Source: Egibacter sp. | GTDB lineage: Bacteria; Actinomycetota; Nitriliruptoria; Euzebyales; Egibacteraceae | Length of the DNA stretch: 64,000 nucleotides | Direction of reading: 5' to 3' | Assembly (NCBI GenBank): GCA_003553795.1 | Contig: PWFH01000053.1 | Coordinates: 16,137 to 80,136 of the forward strand | In this document: one piece after another, positions 59,650 to 64,000 of the stretch | Position numbering within the stretch: the stretch's first letter is position 1 | How the letters are laid out: each line of letters starts with the position of its first letter | Position numbers and translations under genes: made by a program | The notes under the pieces: generated by a model | Seen by the model: only the letters and a program-made list of their open reading frames with translations | Told to the model about the DNA's origin: nothing | Databases searched by the model: none

Positions 59650-60129
59650 GTGGCGGGCAGCGCCACGCCGGCCACCCGCGCGCTCGACGCCGCCGGCGTC
59701 GCCTACCGCCTCCACGCCTTCGAGCACGATCCCCAGACCGAGCGCTTCGGCGAGGAGGCCGTCGAGGCCCTCGGCGTGGACCCCGCGCGGGTCGGCAAGA
59801 CCCTCGTCGTGATCGACGAGTCGGGACGCCACCGCAACGCCGTCGTCGGCGTCGACGGCCGCCTCGACCTCAAGGCCCTCGCCTCCGCCGCGGGCGTCAA
59901 GCGCGTCGCGATGGCCGAGGTCGCCGAGGCCGAGCGTCTCACCGGCTACGTCCACGGTGGCATCAGCCCCTTCGGGCAGCGCCGTCGCGTGGCGACCGTC
60001 CTCGACGCCGCGCTCGCCGCGCACGACGCGGTCATCGTCAACGGCGGCCGCCGTGGCCTGCAGGTCGAGCTGTCCCCCGCCGACCTCGTCGCGCTGACCG
60101 GCGCGACCGTCGCGCCGATCCGGCGCTGA
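59650..60129 (+). CDS. YbaK-type Cys-tRNA(Pro) deacylase
   Basis: 159 residues. YbaK/EbsC fold with the active lysine in VGKTLVVID and GGISPFGQRRRVATVLD. It clears cysteine mischarged onto tRNA-Pro. GTG start at 59650, six bases after the rhodanese stop, so probably cotranscribed. Confidence 0.9.
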   Translation: MAGSATPATRALDAAGVAYRLHAFEHDPQTERFGEEAVEALGVDPARVGKTLVVIDESGRHRNAVVGVDGRLDLKALASAAGVKRVAMAEVAEAERLTGYVHGGISPFGQRRRVATVLDAALAAHDAVIVNGGRRGLQVELSPADLVALTGATVAPIRR

Positions 60130-60273
60130 GCCGACCGTAGTGCCCGCGCGGCCAGCCCCGGGGCCCTTGGCGAGGCCGACCCCGCGCGGTACAACGCAGC
60201 GGGACCGGCCGGTGGCCCGCGAGGTCGCACCCGAGCGGCGGCCGCCGGTCACCGACACCAAGGAGGGGGACCC

Positions 60274-61221
60274 ATGGCCACGGTGAGCGTGCTCGGTGCG
60301 AAGGGCGGCATCGGCGCCGCGATCACCGCAGAGCTGGCGGCCAGGGGGCACGCCGTGAGGGCGGTGAGCCGTCGCGGTGACACCGAGCCGGCCACAGGGG
60401 TCGAGCGCGTCGCCGCCGACCTCGCCGTCCTCGACGACGCGCTGCGGGCCACCGCGGGCTCCGAGGTCGTCGTCATGGCCGCCCAGGTCCCCTACGCGCG
60501 CTGGGCCGCCGAGCTGCCCGCCCTCGTCGAGTGCGCCCTCGCCGGCGCGGCGGCGGCCGGAGCCCGGCTCGTGATGTGCGACAACCTCTACGCCCATGGC
60601 GCACCGGGCACGCCCATCAGCGAGGCCACGCCCGAGCGGCCCGGCACGCGCAAGGGCACGCTGCGCGCTGCGCTCGGCCAGCGGCTGCTGCGGGCCCACC
60701 ACGAGGGCCGCCTCGGCGTGACCCTCGGGCGGTTCAGCGACTACTACGGACCGGGTGGCACGAACAGCGCGGTCTACGCCCTCGGGATCGACCCCGCGCT
60801 CGCCGGCAAGCCGCTGCGGGCCCTCATCGACGCCGACCAGCCCCACGCCTTCCACTACCTGCCCGACGCCGCGCGGGGCTTCGCCGAGCTCGTCGAGCGC
60901 CCGGAGGCCGACGGCCGCGCGTGGATCCTGCCGGCCGCCGAGCCGGTGACCCAGCGCGAGCTGCTCACCCTCGTCGCCGACGCCGCCGGGGTCCCGGCGA
61001 AGGTGCGCACGCTCCCGCCGTGGATGCTGCGGGTCGGTGGGCTCCGCGACCCCAACGTTCGCGAGCTGCGTGAGCTCGTCGAGCAGTGGGACCGGCCCTA
61101 CACCATCGACGCCTCGGCCTTCACCGAGGCCTTCGGGCCGTTCGAGCCGACGCCGCACCCTGACGCGGTCGCCCGCACCGTCGCCGCCTTCCGCGAGACG
61201 GGCAGCGCCGGCCGCGGCTGA
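60274..61221 (+). CDS. NAD(P)-binding epimerase/reductase-like protein
   Basis: 315 residues. Rossmann nucleotide loop VLGAKGGIGAAI at the start (GxxGGIG), then VVMAAQVPYARW and FHYLPDAARGFAELV. The active-site YxxxK of classical extended SDRs is not clear, so the reaction is uncertain; it is closest to NAD-dependent epimerase/dehydratase or NmrA-like proteins. AAGGAGGGGG lies upstream of ATG 60274. The 144-bp gap before it shows nothing definite. Confidence 0.78.
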   Translation: MATVSVLGAKGGIGAAITAELAARGHAVRAVSRRGDTEPATGVERVAADLAVLDDALRATAGSEVVVMAAQVPYARWAAELPALVECALAGAAAAGARLVMCDNLYAHGAPGTPISEATPERPGTRKGTLRAALGQRLLRAHHEGRLGVTLGRFSDYYGPGGTNSAVYALGIDPALAGKPLRALIDADQPHAFHYLPDAARGFAELVERPEADGRAWILPAAEPVTQRELLTLVADAAGVPAKVRTLPPWMLRVGGLRDPNVRELRELVEQWDRPYTIDASAFTEAFGPFEPTPHPDAVARTVAAFRETGSAGRG

Positions 61222-61368
61222 GCGCCCGCGGGCCGCGCCTCCGACGCAACGCCGTCGAGCGGCGGGCCGGCTCCGTCATCCGGCCTCCCAGGCGCACGGC
61301 CAGGGTCGGGCGCTGCGCGCCCGCGCACGGTCGTCACAATCGGAGGCTGTAGAGCCGAGGCGGATACG

Positions 61369-62628
61369 GTGACCGAGACCTCCGAGCACACCCCGAGGGC
61401 GGGCGAGACCGGCGAGGCCGCGCCACGCGGCACGCTGCGCCTGCTCGTCGACCGCACCGTCGGCTCCTACGTCGCCGCGAAGGTCCTCGCCTCGATGGGG
61501 ATCTGGGTCCACAACGTCGTCGCGGCGATCCTCGTCTACGACGTCTCCGGCTCGGCGCTGCTCGTCGGCGCGGTGAGCATCGCGCAGTTCAGCCCGCAGG
61601 TGGTCCTCGCACCCTGGATGGGCGCGGTGGCCGACCGCGGCAACCGTCGACGGCAGGTCGTGGCCGGGCGCCTGCTCGTCGCCGTCGGCTCGGGCTCGCT
61701 CGCCGCGGTGCTCGCCATCCTCGGCCTCGAGGGCCCCGCTGGCGCGTGGCTCGTCATCGGCGCCGCCCTCGTCGTCGGCATCGGCTTCGCGATCAGCGCG
61801 CCGGCCATGCACGCGATCGTCCCGTCGATGGCCCGCCCGAACGAGCTGCCGGCGGTCATCGCGCTCACGACCGCGCCCTTCACGTTCGCACGGGCCGCCG
61901 GCCCGGCCCTCGGCGCGCTCATCCTCGTCGGCGCCGGAGCGGCGGCGGCCTTCGCCTTCGCGACGCTCTGCCAGCTCGTCCTCGCCGCGGTCGTCGCGAC
62001 GATGCCGCTGCGGGCCGTCACCCGCCCCGTTAGCGCCGACGGCTCGGCGCTCGCGGGGTTGCGCCACCTGCGTGCGGACCGCGCCCTCGGCCTGCTGCTG
62101 CTCGCCGTGGCCGGCGTCGGCTTCGGCGTGGACCCCGTCATCACCCTGTCCCCGCCGATCGCCGCCGGCTTCGGGGAGGGGGCCGGCCTCGTGGCGACGC
62201 TCGCCTCGGCCTTCGGCGTCGGAGCGGCGCTGACCGTCCTCGCCCTCGGCTGGCTGCGTCGCCATGTGTCCCAGGAGCGGGTCGGCACAGGCGGCTTCTG
62301 GGTGCTCGCCGCCGCGACGCTCGCCTTCGGGCTCAGCCCCACCCCGGCGCTGGCCGTCACCGCGGTCACCGTCGGCGGGGCGGGGATGATGGCCGCGGTC
62401 ACCGGGCTCACGACCCAGATCCAGCAGCGCGTGCCCGAGGAGCTGCGTGGGCGGGTCATGGCGCTGTGGTCGGTGGCCTTCATCGGCTCGCGCCCGCTCG
62501 CCGCCGGGCTCAACGGTGCGGTCGCCGACGCGTGGTCGCCGCAGGTCGCCCTCGTGCTGCTCGCCGTCGTCCTCGCCGCCGTGGGCGGGCTCACGCGCCC
62601 CGGACGCCTGGCCCGCCTCGCCGGCTGA
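61369..62628 (+). CDS. MFS transporter (MFS_3/EntS-like)
   Basis: 419 residues with about 12 hydrophobic segments. The motif between helices 2 and 3 reads GAVADRGNRRR. Resembles drug- or siderophore-export MFS proteins. The substrate is not readable. GTG start at 61369. Convergent with the chemoreceptor gene, 19 bp apart. Confidence 0.85.
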   Translation: MTETSEHTPRAGETGEAAPRGTLRLLVDRTVGSYVAAKVLASMGIWVHNVVAAILVYDVSGSALLVGAVSIAQFSPQVVLAPWMGAVADRGNRRRQVVAGRLLVAVGSGSLAAVLAILGLEGPAGAWLVIGAALVVGIGFAISAPAMHAIVPSMARPNELPAVIALTTAPFTFARAAGPALGALILVGAGAAAAFAFATLCQLVLAAVVATMPLRAVTRPVSADGSALAGLRHLRADRALGLLLLAVAGVGFGVDPVITLSPPIAAGFGEGAGLVATLASAFGVGAALTVLALGWLRRHVSQERVGTGGFWVLAAATLAFGLSPTPALAVTAVTVGGAGMMAAVTGLTTQIQQRVPEELRGRVMALWSVAFIGSRPLAAGLNGAVADAWSPQVALVLLAVVLAAVGGLTRPGRLARLAG

Positions 62629-62647
62629 GCCGCCCGGGGCGCGCGTC

Positions 62648-64000
62648 TCAGCGCGACCCGGCGCCGACGCGGGGGCCGCGCTCCGCGCCGCTGCCGCCCG
62701 GGCTCGCGCCCGGCGAGGGCTCGCGGTGGGGCGCCGAGGCCGGTGAGGGCACCCGGTCGGCGCCCGTGCCGTCGACGACCGCGCGCAGCCGGGCCGACAT
62801 CGCGCGCAGCCCCTGCGAGGAGGTGCGCAGCGTCGCGGCGTTCGCGGAGGCCTTCTGCGCGCCGTCGGCGACCGCGTGGATGCTCTGGGCGATGTCGGAG
62901 CTGCCCTGGGCGACCTCGCCGACGCTGCGGGAGACCTCCGCGGTCGTGGCCTGCTGCTCCTCGACCGCGGCGGAGATCGCCTGCTGGAGGTCGGCGATGC
63001 GCTGGACGACCTCGCCGACCTCACCCATGGTCGTGACGACCTCGCCGGTGCCCGAGCGGATCGCCTCCACGCGCTCGCCGATGCGCGAGGTCGCCTGGGC
63101 GGTCTCCTCGGCGAGGGACTTGACCTCGCCGGCGACGACGGCGAAGCCCTTGCCGTGCTCGCCGGCGCGCGCGGCCTCGATCGTGGCGTTGAGGGCGAGG
63201 AGGTTGGTCTGCTCGGCGATCGTCGTGATGAGCTCGAGGACCTCGGCGATCTCCTCCGAGGAGGTCTCGAGTCGGGCGACGGTCGTGCCGGCCTGGGCGC
63301 TGGTCTCGAGCGCCTCGCTGGCCACGGTCGCGGCCTCCTCGGCGTTCTGGGCGATCTCGCGGATCGCCGCGTCGAGCTCCTCGACGGCGCTGGCCACCGT
63401 CTGGGTGTTCGCGCTGACCTCCTCACCGGCGGTGGCCACGCCCCCGGCCTCCTCCGCCGAGGTGCTCGCCACCTCGCCCATCTCCGCGGCGAGGCCCTCG
63501 AGCTGGCGGGAGGCACCCTCGACCTCCTCGGCGCTCGAGCCGACCTGGCGGGCGATCGAGCGGGCCACCCACCAGGCGGCCGCGCCGCCGAGCAGCAGGA
63601 GCATGAGCCCGAGGCCGACCATGAGCAGTCGCGCGCCGTTGCGCGTGGCCTCGAGCTCGGTCGTGGGCACGGCGGTCATGACGACGCCGATGGGCTCGCC
63701 GGAGAAGTCGGTGATCGCCTCGTGGCGCAGCGCGTTCGGCTCGCCGCCGAGCTCGGCGTGGCCGTCGACGACCGCGCCGGCGAGCGCGTCGGTGAGGACC
63801 TCCTCGTCGACGAGGGGGGCCGCGCCGACCGTCGAGGCGAAGGTCTCGAAGGCCTCGTCGCCGGCTCCGGTGGACTCGCCGTCGACGATGCGGTCCCCGC
63901 CGGTGAGGTAGAGCGCGACGTCGACGCCGTTGGCCTCGGCGAAGCCCTCGAAGAACGGCTCGCCGAAGGAGGAGCCGATCTCCACGGAGCCGACGTGCTC
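62648..64000 (-). CDS. Methyl-accepting chemotaxis protein, N-terminus beyond window
   Basis: At least 450 residues; the frame stays open to the right edge, where sequence resembling an outer sensor domain ([16 protein letters not shown]) begins, so the start is outside. One membrane helix (about 145-165 from the visible first GTG), no clear HAMP, then a long coiled coil with the universal signalling tip [37 protein letters not shown]. No CheA/W genes are seen. C-terminal tail Pro/Gly/Arg-rich. Confidence 0.9.
   Translation of the reverse strand, partial: EHVGSVEIGSSFGEPFFEGFAEANGVDVALYLTGGDRIVDGESTGAGDEAFETFASTVGAAPLVDEEVLTDALAGAVVDGHAELGGEPNALRHEAITDFSGEPIGVVMTAVPTTELEATRNGARLLMVGLGLMLLLLGGAAAWWVARSIARQVGSSAEEVEGASRQLEGLAAEMGEVASTSAEEAGGVATAGEEVSANTQTVASAVEELDAAIREIAQNAEEAATVASEALETSAQAGTTVARLETSSEEIAEVLELITTIAEQTNLLALNATIEAARAGEHGKGFAVVAGEVKSLAEETAQATSRIGERVEAIRSGTGEVVTTMGEVGEVVQRIADLQQAISAAVEEQQATTAEVSRSVGEVAQGSSDIAQSIHAVADGAQKASANAATLRTSSQGLRAMSARLRAVVDGTGADRVPSPASAPHREPSPGASPGGSGAERGPRVGAGSR

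Noticed and set aside
57163..61158. Very long open frame on the minus strand antisense to LicD, rhodanese, YbaK and epimerase genes
   Set aside because: It is the mirror of real plus-strand genes with recognisable motifs. Its translation is low-complexity and matches no family. Long antisense frames are expected at this G+C content.
61276..63516. Long minus-strand open frame across the MFS gene and part of the chemoreceptor
   Set aside because: Arg/Pro/Ala-rich shadow of the MFS transporter and an out-of-frame reading of the chemoreceptor.

Overview
The window is very G+C-rich (roughly three quarters by eye) and carries the chromosomal replication-origin neighbourhood of a member of the Actinomycetota. 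Several gene arrangements point there: dnaA-dnaN-recF-dciA-gyrB, rpmH-rnpA-yidD-yidC-jag-rsmG-parA-parB, a trxA/trxB/CwlM-like/MurJ/NUDIX/CCA block, ino1 beside a PadR regulator, a DUF5318 gene beside a class A penicillin-binding protein, and rpsF-ssb-rpsR-rplI-dnaB. The order resembles the mycobacterial origin region, but gene content differs: there is no sigM/rsmA, and MurJ is separate from its kinase. I cannot name the genus. A deep-branching class (Nitriliruptoria/Euzebyia type) is a guess.

Layout. 1-5393 (minus): gyrB (cut by the window edge), dciA-like, recF, dnaN, dnaA. 3696-3986 and 5394-5932: DnaA-box-bearing intergenic regions flanking dnaA, the likely oriC. 5933-11173 (plus): rpmH to parB, with two parS sites just before parA. 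11254-17183: ddl, a PLP aminotransferase, a small membrane protein, a GNAT protein, a CwlM-like amidase homologue that appears to have lost zinc ligands, trxA and trxB. 17305-22053: zinc-finger membrane protein, a receptor kinase with a discoidin-like outer domain, a TadE-like protein, MurJ and a NUDIX hydrolase. 22159-31019: PilT-type ATPase, CCA-adding enzyme, REC-GAF-EAL protein, MalQ, nickel superoxide dismutase with its divergent maturation peptidase, and inositol-phosphate synthase. 31096-39876: PadR, DUF5318, class A PBP, AlaX-type editing protein, type III polyketide synthase with methyltransferase, a second methyltransferase, an unknown protein, a GNAT protein and a small HTH protein.

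39991-46947 is a Tad/Flp pilus locus (CpaB-like SAF protein, CpaE-like protein with a broken P-loop, TadA, TadB, TadC, Flp-like pilin, three TadE/TadG-like pseudopilins). It is followed by a receptor kinase whose tail is antisense to the last pseudopilin, and by a LysM membrane protein. 49385-53505 holds a LOG-family gene and the rpsF-ssb-rpsR-rplI-dnaB cluster, with a DnaA-box-like cluster before dnaB. 53591-59082 is a divergent pair that looks accessory: a 1165-residue multidomain glycosyltransferase and a TPR-LicD protein, probably surface-glycan modification. 59218-64000 carries a rhodanese lipoprotein, a YbaK deacylase, an NAD-dependent epimerase-like protein, an MFS transporter and a truncated chemoreceptor.

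The genes fall into four jobs: starting and segregating replication; making and regulating cell wall (Ddl, CwlM-like, MurJ, two kinases, PBP); redox defence (thioredoxin system, Ni-SOD, inositol phosphate for mycothiol-type thiols); and surface structures (Tad pilus, glycan decoration). I saw no rRNA, tRNA, insertion sequence, prophage or CRISPR array.
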